DNA of 64,000 bases from an uncultured Actinomycetes bacterium (GCA_903925745.1 CAIYGQ010000146.1:1-64000), one strand, 5' to 3'; numbered from the stretch's first letter, positions 8,613 to 18,257 are shown. The notes: a model not told the origin generated them from the letters alone. A program made the numbers and translations.

Positions 8613-11006
8613 GTGAGCGACCAGGAACCGGCCCCCTCCGCCCCGCCGCCCGACGACGACCCACGGGTCGAGGAGCTGCTCGCCCGGATGACGCTGTCGG
8701 AGAAGCTCGCCCAGCTCGGCTGCGTGTGGTCGACCCGACTGTTCGTCGACGACGACTTCTCCCCGGAGACAGCCGCCCAGGTCATCCCCGATGGCACCGG
8801 TCAGATCACCCGGATCGCCGCCTCCACCGGGCTCCGGCCGACCGGACTGGCCCGGGCCGCCAACCGGATCCAGCACTGGTTGTTGAACGAGACCCGCCTC
8901 GGGATCCCGGCGCTGGTCCACGAGGAGTCGACCGCTGGGTTCTGCGCCCGCGACGCCGTGCAGTTCCCCCAGGCCATCGGGTTGGCGTCCACGTGGAACC
9001 GCGAGCTGCTGCAGGCGGTCGCGACCCACATCCGCAGTGAGATGGTCGCCGTGGGTGCCCGACAGAGCCTGGCGCCGGTGCTCGACATCGCCCGCGACCC
9101 ACGCTGGGGTCGGCTCGAGGAGACCTACGGTGAGGACCCGGTGCTGTGCGGCGAGCTCGGCGCCGCGTACGTCCGGGGCCTGCAGAACACCACCGCCGAC
9201 GACCGCTCGGGCCTGGCCGACGGGGTGGTGGCCACCGGCAAGCACTTCCTCGGCTACGGCCTGTCCGACGGCGGGCTCAACCACGGACCCGTCCAGATGG
9301 GCCCGCGCGAACTGCGAGAGGTCTTCGCCGAGCCGTTCGCCGCCGCGGTGCGAGATGCCGGCCTGGCCTCGGTGATGAACTCCTACTCGTCGATCGACGG
9401 GATCCCCTGCGCCGGGTCGAGGTCGATCCTCACCGACCTGCTCCGGGGCGAACTCGGCTTCCACGGCACCGTCGTCGCCGACTACTTCGCCGTCGACCTG
9501 CTCCGGACACACCACCGGGTCGCACCCAACAAGGCGGTCGCCGGCGCGCGGGCCCTGCTGGCCGGGATGGACGTCGAGCTGCCCGCCACCGACTGCTTCG
9601 GTGAACTCGCACCGCTCGTCGACGCCGGCGTCGTCCCCGTCGAGCTGGTCGACCTGGCGGTCCGCCGGGTACTGCACCAGAAGTTCGAACTCGGCCTGTT
9701 CGAGTACCCCTACGTGGAGGAGTCGGTGGCGGCCGAGGCGTTCGGCACGCCACAGGGTCGCGCCCTGGCCCGCCGCGCCGCGGTCGAGTCGCTCGTCCTG
9801 TTGACCAACGACGGGATCATCCCGGTCGACGTCGCCGATCCGGACCGACCCGTCCGTCGGATCGCCGTCGTGGGTCCGACCGCCGACGACGTCCGCCTCC
9901 TCCAGGGCGACTATCACTACCCCACCCACCTCGAGATCATCTACGGGAGCGCCGCAGCGACCTCGTCGCTGCTGCCGGCAGCCGGTGGAGCCCACGCACC
10001 CGGCCCCTACTACCCCGACACGGTGACGCCGCTCGCCGGGTTGCGGGCCGCGCTGTTGGGCACCGAGGTCGAGCTCACCCACCACGCCGGATGCGGGGTC
10101 ACCGGCTCCGACCGCACCGGGATCGAACCGGCGGCCCGGCTCGCGGCCGATGCCGACCTGGCGGTCGTGTGCCTGGGGGGTCGCAGCGGCCTGACCCCCG
10201 AGGCGACCGTCGGCGAGGCGCGGGACGCCACCGACCTGGACCTGACCGGCGTCCAGCTCGAACTGCTCGACGCGGTCGCCGAGACGGGCACCCCCGTGGT
10301 GTGCGTCATCGTCTCGGGCCGGGCCCACACGCTCGACGTGGTGGAGGAGCGCTCCAACGCAGTGGTCCTGGCGTGGCTGCCCGGCATCGAGGGCGGCAGC
10401 GCCCTCGCCGACGTGCTCCTCGGGGCGGTCGCACCGTCGGGCCGGCTCCCCGTGAGCCTGCCTCGGGCCGTCGGACAGATCCCCGTCCACTACAACCACC
10501 GGGCGGGCGGGGGGCGCAGCCAGTTCTGGGGCGACTACACCGACTCCCCGAGCGGACCGCTCCACCCGTTCGGCCACGGGCTCTCCACCACGACCTTCGC
10601 CTACTCGGACCTGGTCGTGGAACCGGGCTCGACGGCCGAACCCACCCTGGTCCACGCCACCGTCACCAACACCGGTGCCCGGGCCGCGGACGAGGTCGTG
10701 CAGTGCTACGTGCACGACGAGACCGCCTCGGTCGCCCGAACCGAACGTCAGCTCGTCGGATTCGGCAGGATCCACCTGCCGGTCGGCTCCGCCGCCCGGG
10801 TCACGTTCCGGATCCACCCGTCCCGCCTGGCGTTCTTCGACGAGGACTTCGACTGCGTGTGCGAACCGGGCGCGTTCCGGGTCGAGGTCGGCGGGTGCGC
10901 GGGCTCCCCGGCGGTCGTCGACACCTTCGACCTGGCCGGTGACGTCGAACACCACCCCCAACGACGGTGGGTCTCGACGGTGTTCACGAGTGCGCCCACC
11001 TCGTAG
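8613..11006 (+). CDS. Glycoside hydrolase family 3 (beta-glucosidase/xylosidase-like) with C-terminal fibronectin III-like domain
   Basis: LLARMTLSEKLAQLG...LAPVLDIARDPRWGRLEETYGEDP...GTVVADYFAVD...PFGHGLSTTTFAY; GTG 8613. Confidence 0.93.
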   Translation: MSDQEPAPSAPPPDDDPRVEELLARMTLSEKLAQLGCVWSTRLFVDDDFSPETAAQVIPDGTGQITRIAASTGLRPTGLARAANRIQHWLLNETRLGIPALVHEESTAGFCARDAVQFPQAIGLASTWNRELLQAVATHIRSEMVAVGARQSLAPVLDIARDPRWGRLEETYGEDPVLCGELGAAYVRGLQNTTADDRSGLADGVVATGKHFLGYGLSDGGLNHGPVQMGPRELREVFAEPFAAAVRDAGLASVMNSYSSIDGIPCAGSRSILTDLLRGELGFHGTVVADYFAVDLLRTHHRVAPNKAVAGARALLAGMDVELPATDCFGELAPLVDAGVVPVELVDLAVRRVLHQKFELGLFEYPYVEESVAAEAFGTPQGRALARRAAVESLVLLTNDGIIPVDVADPDRPVRRIAVVGPTADDVRLLQGDYHYPTHLEIIYGSAAATSSLLPAAGGAHAPGPYYPDTVTPLAGLRAALLGTEVELTHHAGCGVTGSDRTGIEPAARLAADADLAVVCLGGRSGLTPEATVGEARDATDLDLTGVQLELLDAVAETGTPVVCVIVSGRAHTLDVVEERSNAVVLAWLPGIEGGSALADVLLGAVAPSGRLPVSLPRAVGQIPVHYNHRAGGGRSQFWGDYTDSPSGPLHPFGHGLSTTTFAYSDLVVEPGSTAEPTLVHATVTNTGARAADEVVQCYVHDETASVARTERQLVGFGRIHLPVGSAARVTFRIHPSRLAFFDEDFDCVCEPGAFRVEVGGCAGSPAVVDTFDLAGDVEHHPQRRWVSTVFTSAPTS

Positions 11007-11065
11007 TCTCTGCACCCGGAACCCCAAGGGGCCGGACGAGCGGCCACGTCGAGTCGGAGGCAACC

Positions 11066-11554
11066 GTGAGCGAGCATCAGTACGTCATGCACCGGAGACT
11101 GGCATCGATCAAGAGCTTCGACGTCACCGACGCCGATGGCTCGGCCGTCTACGGCGTCAAGTTCCACGTCGACGGACTCGCCAAGGAGTCGTGGACCTTC
11201 ACCGAGGCAGGGGGCACGCAGGTCGCCAAGCTCATCCGTGCGGGCGTCCACGTGCACCCGACGTTCTCGCTGGACCGGCCCGGCCACGGCGAGGTCACCA
11301 TCACGAAGGCCAACTTCATGCCGGTCAAGGAGACCTGGCGGATCGAGGGAACGGAACTGGGCGACCTGGACGTGAACGGCAACGTGGTCGACCACGAGTA
11401 CACCGTGACCGCCGCCGACGGCACGGCGGTCGGCCAGGCGTCACGGGCCTGGGTGACGATCCGTGACACCTACGGCGTCCGCGTCGACGGGGTCGACCCG
11501 ATCGTCGTGATCGGCGCCGCGCTGGCCATCGACGTCATCGAGCACTCGAAGTAG
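11066..11554 (+). CDS. LURP-one-related/tubby-like beta-barrel protein
   Basis: YVMHRRLASIKSFDVTDADGSAVYGVKF...RAWVTIRDTYGVRVDGVDPIVVIGAALAIDVIEHSK; GTG 11066. Confidence 0.7.
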   Translation: MSEHQYVMHRRLASIKSFDVTDADGSAVYGVKFHVDGLAKESWTFTEAGGTQVAKLIRAGVHVHPTFSLDRPGHGEVTITKANFMPVKETWRIEGTELGDLDVNGNVVDHEYTVTAADGTAVGQASRAWVTIRDTYGVRVDGVDPIVVIGAALAIDVIEHSK

Positions 11555-11622
11555 GACCCCGTCGGCGGCCCGCTGGGCCGACACCACCTGCGGCCCGCAG
11601 CGGACCATGGCAGGCTGCGGCC

Positions 11623-12492
11623 ATGAGCGACGACGTGCGTGGAGGGCTTCCGGCGGGATCGGTCGGGGCGACGGTGGTGCGACTCGACCATCTGGCGATG
11701 GACGGTCCGGACGCTGGGATCCGCCTGCTCACCCTGGATCGACCCGATCGCCTCAACGCCATGAACCCGGCGCTCATCGACCAGCTCCACGACCGGATCG
11801 AGGAGCTCCGTGCCGACGTCGACGCCCGGGTGGTGGTGCTCACCGGAGCCGGGCGGGGCTTCTGCTCCGGACTGGACCTGCACGACGCCTCGCCCACCGG
11901 GCTCGCCGACACCGAGGGCCGCGGACGGATGCAGCGGGGCATGGACGTGCAGCAACGGATCGCCGGCCTGGTTCCGGCGCTGCGGTCGCTGCGCATCCCC
12001 GTGATCGCCGCCGTCAACGGCGCCGCCGCCGGCGGCGGGCTGGCGCTCGCTCTGGCCTCGGACGTCCGGATCGCCGCGGCGTCGGCCAAGTTCAACGTGG
12101 CCTTCGTGCGGATCGGACTCTCGGGCTGCGACATCGGTGTCTCGTGGCTGCTCCCCCGATGGATCGGCGCATCGCGCGCCTTCGAGCTGATGCTGACCGG
12201 CCGGATGGTGTTCGCCGAGGAGGCCGAACGCATCGGACTCGTGAGCCGGGTCGTGCCCGACGACGAACTGCTCGACGCCGCGCTCGACACTGCACGGCTC
12301 GTGTGCGCCAACAGCCCGACCGGGGTATGGATGACCAAGGAGGTCATGTGGGCGCAGCTGGAGGTCGCCAGCCTCACGGCCGGGATCGACCTGGAGAACC
12401 GCACGCAGATCCTCACCTCGTTCACCGAGGACATGCACGAGGCGGTCGGCGCCTTCCTGGAGCGACGGCCCGCGCAGTTCCGCAACCGCTGA
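11623..12492 (+). CDS. Enoyl-CoA hydratase/isomerase family protein
   Basis: LTLDRPDRLNAMNPALIDQL...VVVLTGAGRGFCSGLDLHD...PVIAAVNGAAAGGGLALALASDVRIAA. Confidence 0.92.
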   Translation: MSDDVRGGLPAGSVGATVVRLDHLAMDGPDAGIRLLTLDRPDRLNAMNPALIDQLHDRIEELRADVDARVVVLTGAGRGFCSGLDLHDASPTGLADTEGRGRMQRGMDVQQRIAGLVPALRSLRIPVIAAVNGAAAGGGLALALASDVRIAAASAKFNVAFVRIGLSGCDIGVSWLLPRWIGASRAFELMLTGRMVFAEEAERIGLVSRVVPDDELLDAALDTARLVCANSPTGVWMTKEVMWAQLEVASLTAGIDLENRTQILTSFTEDMHEAVGAFLERRPAQFRNR

Positions 12493-13121
12493 TGCCAGCG
12501 ACCACGACCCGGTCGGGGTGGCGGGACGCGGCCGCCGACCTGGCACGACGGCACCCGGTGCTCGAACGGCTCCACGCGGACCATGGTCCGCCGACGATCG
12601 GCCCGGGCGCACCGCCCGGTGAACGTTTCGCCGCCACGTGCCGGGCCGTCGCCCACCAGCAGCTCGCCGGCCGGGCCGCGGCGACCATCTGGTCGCGTGT
12701 CGTCGACACGGTCGGTGAACCCTTCGAGCCCCGAGCCGTCCTGAACGCCGGAGCCGCGCGACTGCGCTCCGCCGGCCTGTCGAACGCCAAGGCCACCACC
12801 CTCCTGTCGCTGGCCGACCACACCCTGGACGGCTCGCTGGACTGGCGCCGGGTCGCGCGGCTCGACGACGGGGACGTGGTCGCCGAGCTCACCCGGGTGC
12901 GGGGGATCGGTCCGTGGACCGCCCAGATGTTCCTGATGTTCGAGCTGCGTCGGGTCGACGTCTGGCCGACGGGCGACCTGGGCGTCCGCGCGGGGTACGC
13001 ACGAGCCTTCGGACTCGACCAGGTGCCCGATGCCCGGACGCTCGACGAGCTGGGCCGGCCGTGGGCGCCGTTCCGCTCGGTCGTGGCCTGGTGGTGCTGG
13101 CGCGAACTTGACTCCGGCTGA
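12492..13121 (+). CDS. DNA-3-methyladenine glycosylase (AlkA-like HhH-GPD)
   Basis: AVAHQQLAGRAAATIWSR...VRGIGPWTAQMFLMFELRRVDVWPTGDLGVRAGYARAF; overlaps the previous stop (TGATG). Confidence 0.88.
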   Translation: MPATTTRSGWRDAAADLARRHPVLERLHADHGPPTIGPGAPPGERFAATCRAVAHQQLAGRAAATIWSRVVDTVGEPFEPRAVLNAGAARLRSAGLSNAKATTLLSLADHTLDGSLDWRRVARLDDGDVVAELTRVRGIGPWTAQMFLMFELRRVDVWPTGDLGVRAGYARAFGLDQVPDARTLDELGRPWAPFRSVVAWWCWRELDSG

Positions 13122-13180
13122 GACCGGGACTGTCCAGCGGGAGAGCTCCCGCGGGTGGCTGTCACAGGCTCCGGATAGAA

Positions 13181-13194
13181 CGAACATGTGTTCG
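13181..13194. promoter_or_regulatory. LexA/SOS-box-like CGAACATGTGTTCG overlapping the GTG start of the DUF222-HNH gene
   Basis: Exact match to the actinobacterial core CGAAC-N4-GTTCG. Confidence 0.75.
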
Positions 13195-14597
13195 ATCACC
13201 AGACCACCGAGGCCACCCCGCTCGACGACCTCCTCGTCGACGCCGCCCCGCCGAGCCACACAGACGTCACCGCCTGCGGGGACGAGGAGCTGATCCGTTC
13301 CGTCGAGCGCGTCGAGGCCGCCCGCCGCGCCCTGGACGCCACCGCCGCCCGGCTCGCGGACGAACTCGAGCGACGCGGCACGACCACCACCCGTGACGGT
13401 CTGCGCACCCCGGGATGGCTGGCCTGGAGGTTCGGACTCCCCCGGCAGGATGCCGCCAGCCTGGTTCGGGTCGGTCGGTTCCTGTCCGAGCACCCGGTGA
13501 TCGCCCGGGCCCTGGAGGGCGGCATCCTGTCCGCGTCCCACGTACGACTGCTCGTCAGGGCGTGCACCCCCCGGGTCGCCCAGGTGGTCCATCTGATCCA
13601 GGAGCAACTCGTCGACCTGGCACGCGGGACCCGCTTCGAGGTCTGGGCCCGCGACGTCCGGGCGCTGCTCGACCTGGCCGACCAGGACGGCGGCCACGAA
13701 CCCCGCCTGCAGGACAACCACCTCGACGTCGTGACCGACGCCGATGGCGGCGTCCTGGTCCACGGTGAACTGGTCGGTGCGTGGGCGGCGGAGTTCCGTG
13801 CGGCGATCGACGCCGAGGCCGACCGGATGTTCCGGACCATGCTCCGGGATGCGGCCAGCACCGGGGGCGAGACCCCGCAGTTCCGCCGGCCCCAACTGCT
13901 GGCCCTCGCACTCGTCGAACTCGTGCGTCAGGGTCGGGCCGCAGGTCGGTCCGGCCAGGCACCGGTGGGCGACGTCACCGTCGTCCTGACGACGCCGCCG
14001 TCGCTGCCGGCGGAGCTCCACGGGCCCACACCCGGCCAGAGCGACTCTGAGTGGCTGGACCGGATCACCGCAGCGACCCTCTCGGCCCACGCCCTGGACG
14101 GACGACCGCTCCATCCCACGACCGCCGGCCTCCTCTGCTGCGACGCCTCGCTCCGCGTGCTCGTCGAGACCTTCTCCGGTGAGGCGCTCGCCCTGGGCCG
14201 CTCACAGCGGCTCGCCTCGGCCGCACAACGTCGGGCGGCGGCGGTCCGCTTCGGCGGCTGCTGCTTCCCGGGGTGCGACGCGCCACCGAACTGGGTCGAA
14301 CTGCACCACACCCCGGGTTGGGAGGCCGGCGGCGGCACCGACCTGGACCACCTCGCACCGCTCTGTCGGCACCACCACGGCACGGTCCACCAGCGGGGGT
14401 GGGGGCTGGTACCCGACCAGGACCACGGATTCGTCGTCCTCACACCGTCCGGGAGACGCCTGCCCGCTCAATCCAGGGGACGCGTCCGTCAATCAACGGG
14501 ACGCGTCCGGGTGCGCGGCCCGGCCGATGATCCGATCAGAGCCCGAGCACCCGCGCCGCGTTCCCATGCAGGAACTTCGGCCAGACCTCGTCCTTGA
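13188..14597 (+). CDS. DUF222 / HNH endonuclease family protein (13E12 repeat-family-like)
   Basis: DUF222-type N-terminus (AARRALDATAARLADELERRG); HNH motif GCCFPGCDAPPNWVELHHTPGWEAGGGTDLDHLAPLCRHHHGTVHQ. Confidence 0.9.
   Translation: MFDHQTTEATPLDDLLVDAAPPSHTDVTACGDEELIRSVERVEAARRALDATAARLADELERRGTTTTRDGLRTPGWLAWRFGLPRQDAASLVRVGRFLSEHPVIARALEGGILSASHVRLLVRACTPRVAQVVHLIQEQLVDLARGTRFEVWARDVRALLDLADQDGGHEPRLQDNHLDVVTDADGGVLVHGELVGAWAAEFRAAIDAEADRMFRTMLRDAASTGGETPQFRRPQLLALALVELVRQGRAAGRSGQAPVGDVTVVLTTPPSLPAELHGPTPGQSDSEWLDRITAATLSAHALDGRPLHPTTAGLLCCDASLRVLVETFSGEALALGRSQRLASAAQRRAAAVRFGGCCFPGCDAPPNWVELHHTPGWEAGGGTDLDHLAPLCRHHHGTVHQRGWGLVPDQDHGFVVLTPSGRRLPAQSRGRVRQSTGRVRVRGPADDPIRARAPAPRSHAGTSARPRP
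14473..14512. repeat. 21-bp tandem repeat x2 containing palindrome GGACGCGTCC
   Basis: GGACGCGTCC at 14478 and 14499; encodes QSRGRVR/QSTGRVR. Confidence 0.8.
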
Positions 14598-15399
14598 GCG
14601 GCACGTTCGGCAGTTCCGAGAAGATGCGCTCCAGCGTCAGGCCCATCGGGAAGTAGCCCGCGTACATCACCTTGTCGGCGCCCCGTGTGTTGGCGTAGTC
14701 GATGATCGCCTGCGGGTAGTACTTCGGCGCGAACGCAGAGGTCGAGTAGTAGAGGTTCGGCCACTTCAACATGAGCTTCACGGCCAACTCCTCCCACGGT
14801 TCCGCACCGTGCCGCATGACGATGGTCAGCTCGGGGAAGAACCAGCAGACCTCGTCGAGCAGCTCGACCTTCTGACAGGCCATCGGGACCCTGGGGCCCG
14901 GAACCCCGACGCACATGAAGATGGGGATCCGCAGCTCACAGCACTTGGCGTACACCGGGTACCAACGCTTGTCGTTGATCGGGACCTGCGGGTTGCAGCC
15001 GGCCGGGAACCCCACCACGGCCCGCAGGTCCATGGTCTCGTGCGCCCGGACGATCTGTTCGACCGCCCGCATGCCGTCGTTCGGGTCCACTCCGATCGAC
15101 GCGAGGAACCGGTCCGGGTGGGCCGTGAGGGCTCGGGTCTGGGTCTCACCGCCGGCGCCGATCAACGCTCGCTCGATCCCGTAGTGGTCCATCAACGCCA
15201 ACGTGTGCGCCACCGGGTCGTCGATACCCTGCGCGGCCTTCGGGACGTCCTTGAACATGTACTCGACCGGGAAGTCGAACTCCTCCCGGGAGTCGCGGTC
15301 ACGCAGCTGTGGGGCCAGGAACTCATACACCCGCTTCAGGTCGTCGAAAGGCAGGTCCAACATGGTGTCGATGATCCCGATCCCGGGCGGCATGGCCAT
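14536..15399 (-). CDS. Amidohydrolase family protein (amidohydrolase-2 type)
   Basis: HPDRFLASIGVDPNDGMRAVEQI...PELTIVMRHGAEPWEELAVKLMLKWPNLYYSTSAFAPKYYPQAIIDYAN. Confidence 0.88.
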   Translation of the reverse strand: MAMPPGIGIIDTMLDLPFDDLKRVYEFLAPQLRDRDSREEFDFPVEYMFKDVPKAAQGIDDPVAHTLALMDHYGIERALIGAGGETQTRALTAHPDRFLASIGVDPNDGMRAVEQIVRAHETMDLRAVVGFPAGCNPQVPINDKRWYPVYAKCCELRIPIFMCVGVPGPRVPMACQKVELLDEVCWFFPELTIVMRHGAEPWEELAVKLMLKWPNLYYSTSAFAPKYYPQAIIDYANTRGADKVMYAGYFPMGLTLERIFSELPNVPLKDEVWPKFLHGNAARVLGL

Positions 15400-15434
15400 C
15401 TCGCGAGGGTACCGGGTGGGGTAGAACAGGGCCG

Positions 15435-17033
15435 ATGTCGGACCAGGTGACGCCGGACACGAGCAGGCGTCCCAACGTCCTGCTCGTCACGCTGGACCAG
15501 TTCCGTGCCGAGTGCCTGGGGATCGCCGGCCACCCCGTGGTCCGGACCCCGACGCTGGACCGCCTGGCCCGCGAGGGCGTGCGCTTCACCCACCACTTCT
15601 CCAACTGCGCGCCCTGCGCGCCCGGGCGGGCGTCGCTGCTCACCGGGCTCTGGCAGATGCACCACCGGGTCACCGAGAACGGAGTGCCGCTCGCGGACGA
15701 CCTGCCGATGCTGGCCCGACTGCTGCGGGAGCTCGGCTACACCCCGACGCTGTTCGGCTACACCGACACCGCGCTCGACCCCAGGGGCCGCGCCGCGGAC
15801 GACCCGGCGCTGCGGAACTGGGAGGAGGCGTTGCCCGGTTTCGACGTCGAGCTGATGCTCGACGAGCAGATCGAGCCGTGGCTCGACTGGCTCGCCGGGG
15901 TCGGCGTCACCACCGACGACCCACCGTGGGGCATCTACCGGCCCGCCGACGTCCCCCTGCCGACCGGTCGGGGCGCCACCTGGCGACCGACGCGCTACGA
16001 CGCCGACCACACCGAGTCGGCGTTCGTCTCGAACGCGGCGATCGAGTGGTTCCGGTCGCGGCGCGGTGGGTCCGACCCGTGGTGCGTGCACCTCTCCTAC
16101 CTGCGCCCGCACCCTCCGTACATCGCCCCCGACCCGTACCACGACATGTACGACCCGGCCGACGTGCCACCACCCGCCCGGTTGGCCTCGGCGGCGGATC
16201 AGGCGGCGGTGCACCCGTTCCTGGAGGGTGCCCTGTCGATCGTGCCGTCACCCGCCGACCGGCTCGACCAGGACCAGCTGCGCGCCACCTACTACGGGAT
16301 GATCACCGAGGTCGACCACCAACTCGGACGGGTCATCGACGAGCTCCGCTCGAGCGGCGAGCTCGACGACACGCTGGTCGTCGTGACCTCGGACCACGGC
16401 GAGCAGCTCGGTGACCACTGGCTGGTCGAGAAGGTCGGGTTCTACGACCCGAGCTTCCGGATCCCGCTCATCATCCGCTGGCCAGGGATGGGGGGCCCAC
16501 CAGGCCGGACGGTCGACTCGTTCACCGAGAACGTCGACGTGGTCCCGACCATCCTCGACGTCTGCGGCGGGCGGATCCCTGCGTTCTGCGACGGCGCCTC
16601 GCTGCGGGAGTTCCTGGACCGGGACCTGACCGGCACCGGTGCCCCCGACCGGTGGAGGGACACGGTGCTGTTCGAGTACGACTTCCGCGATCCACGCCAC
16701 ACGATGATCGAACAGCTCTACGGCCTGCGACAGGACGAGTGCGGCATCTGCACCGTTCGTGACCGCCACGGCGCCTACGTCCACTTCGGCAGCCACTTCC
16801 CCCCGCTCTTCTTCGACCTGACGGACGACCCCGACGAGCTCGTCGACCTGGCCCCACGCGCCGCCACCGACCCCGGGGTGAACGCGCGCATGCTCGACTA
16901 CGCCGGACGGATGCTCGACCTGCGGATGCAGCACGCCGACTGCCGACTGACCGGCACCCGGATCACCGAGGACGGGCCCGTCCACCGCGCTGACCCACCA
17001 CGGCCGCACCTGTGGCCGCGTCGCGGGGACTGA
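15435..17033 (+). CDS. Sulfatase (FGly-type)
   Basis: RPNVLLVTLDQFRAECLG...CAPCAPGRASLLTG (C-x-P-x-R signature)...VVTSDHGEQLGDH. Confidence 0.93.
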   Translation: MSDQVTPDTSRRPNVLLVTLDQFRAECLGIAGHPVVRTPTLDRLAREGVRFTHHFSNCAPCAPGRASLLTGLWQMHHRVTENGVPLADDLPMLARLLRELGYTPTLFGYTDTALDPRGRAADDPALRNWEEALPGFDVELMLDEQIEPWLDWLAGVGVTTDDPPWGIYRPADVPLPTGRGATWRPTRYDADHTESAFVSNAAIEWFRSRRGGSDPWCVHLSYLRPHPPYIAPDPYHDMYDPADVPPPARLASAADQAAVHPFLEGALSIVPSPADRLDQDQLRATYYGMITEVDHQLGRVIDELRSSGELDDTLVVVTSDHGEQLGDHWLVEKVGFYDPSFRIPLIIRWPGMGGPPGRTVDSFTENVDVVPTILDVCGGRIPAFCDGASLREFLDRDLTGTGAPDRWRDTVLFEYDFRDPRHTMIEQLYGLRQDECGICTVRDRHGAYVHFGSHFPPLFFDLTDDPDELVDLAPRAATDPGVNARMLDYAGRMLDLRMQHADCRLTGTRITEDGPVHRADPPRPHLWPRRGD

Positions 17034-17118
17034 ACCCGCCCGCCAGACCAGCCCGCCAGACCAGCCCGCCCGCCAGCCCGATCCGCCAGCCCGCCCGCCA
17101 GCCCGACCCACCAGCCAG
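17034..17118. repeat. C-rich, G-poor degenerate repeat (CCGCCAG-type units)
   Basis: cccgcccgccagaccagcccgccagaccagcccgcccgccagcccgatccgccagcc... Confidence 0.85.
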
Positions 17119-17126
17119 GAGGCAAC

Positions 17127-18203
17127 GTGCCGAGCAGCCCAGGATTCTCCGCCGACACCCTCCGGCCCCGGCTGGCCGGGTGGCTCGCGTCGCGCACCGG
17201 CAGCGGCGACGCCGGCATCGAGCTGCACGAGTCACCCACCGAGACCGGCCACTCGTCCGAGACGGTCCTGTTCGACGCCACCTGGACCGACGACGACGGG
17301 AGCCACTCGGACTCGCTCGTGCTGCGCACCGCTCCGGGCGGCCACACGGTGTTCCCGACCTACGACCTGGGACTGCAGTTCCGGGTCATGGAGCTCGTGG
17401 CGGCGACCGGGGTCGTGCCGATCCCGCCGTTGCGCTGGAACGAGCCCGACCCGTCGTGGATCGGCACACCGTTCCTGGTGATGGACCGGGTCGACGGCCT
17501 GGTGCCGCCGGACCGACTCCCCTACACGATGCAGGGCTGGTTGCTGGACGCGGCGCCAGAGGTCCAGCGGCGCGTGCAGACCGCCGGCCTGGAGGTGCTG
17601 GCCGCCGTCCACTCGATCGACTGGCGGACCGCCGGACTCGGCGTCCTCGACGCCCGGGAGTACGGCGCCACGGGCCTGGACCAGCAGCTCGGCTTCTACG
17701 AGCACTTCCTGGAGTGGGGCCGGGCCGGGCATCCCCAGCCGCGGCTCCACCAGGTGGCGCAGTGGCTGCGGGACCACCGACCCGACCCGGAACCGGACCC
17801 GGTGCTCAACTGGGGGGACGCCCGGATCGGCAACATCATCTTCCGGGGTGCCGAACCGGCCGCCGTCCTGGACTGGGAGATGGCCACGCTCGGGCCGCCG
17901 CAGGTGGACCTGGCCTGGTCCCTGCTGCTCGAGCGCTTCTTCACCGTCGAGCTCGGCGTGCCCCGGCCGCCCGGGTTCCTGGACCACGACGCCGCCGTCG
18001 CCCACTACGAATCCGTATCCCACCGGACGGTCGGTGACCTGACCTGGTACACCATCTGGGCTGCGCACCGCTACGCCGTCGTGATGATGCGCATCTGCCA
18101 GGCTGCGGCCCTCGACGGCATCGACATGGGTCAGACCGAGGACGACAACCTGGCGCTCTCCATGTTGAACCACCTGCTCGACGAGCACCGGTTGCTCGAC
18201 TGA
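17127..18203 (+). CDS. Phosphotransferase family protein (APH-like, acyl-CoA-dehydrogenase-associated type)
   Basis: PFLVMDRVDG...VLNWGDARIGNIIFRGAEPAAVLDWEMATLGPPQVDLAW. Confidence 0.9.
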   Translation: MPSSPGFSADTLRPRLAGWLASRTGSGDAGIELHESPTETGHSSETVLFDATWTDDDGSHSDSLVLRTAPGGHTVFPTYDLGLQFRVMELVAATGVVPIPPLRWNEPDPSWIGTPFLVMDRVDGLVPPDRLPYTMQGWLLDAAPEVQRRVQTAGLEVLAAVHSIDWRTAGLGVLDAREYGATGLDQQLGFYEHFLEWGRAGHPQPRLHQVAQWLRDHRPDPEPDPVLNWGDARIGNIIFRGAEPAAVLDWEMATLGPPQVDLAWSLLLERFFTVELGVPRPPGFLDHDAAVAHYESVSHRTVGDLTWYTIWAAHRYAVVMMRICQAAALDGIDMGQTEDDNLALSMLNHLLDEHRLLD

Positions 18204-18257
18204 CGGCTCCGCGCCTGCGGGGCCCGCCGGCCGTACCGTGAGCCGGCACGAACCGTC

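Noticed and set aside
8577-11063. N-terminal part of the 949-aa minus ORF 8214..11063
   Set aside because: Antisense to the GH3 gene and low complexity; only the last 120 aa (ArsC-like, from ATG 8576) are a real protein
11535-14114. 859-aa minus ORF
   Set aside because: Antisense to crotonase, AlkA-like and DUF222 genes that have strong family motifs
18204-18257. Mg2+ riboswitch upstream of the MgtE-like gene
   Set aside because: The 54-bp gap is too short and shows no M-box-like elements
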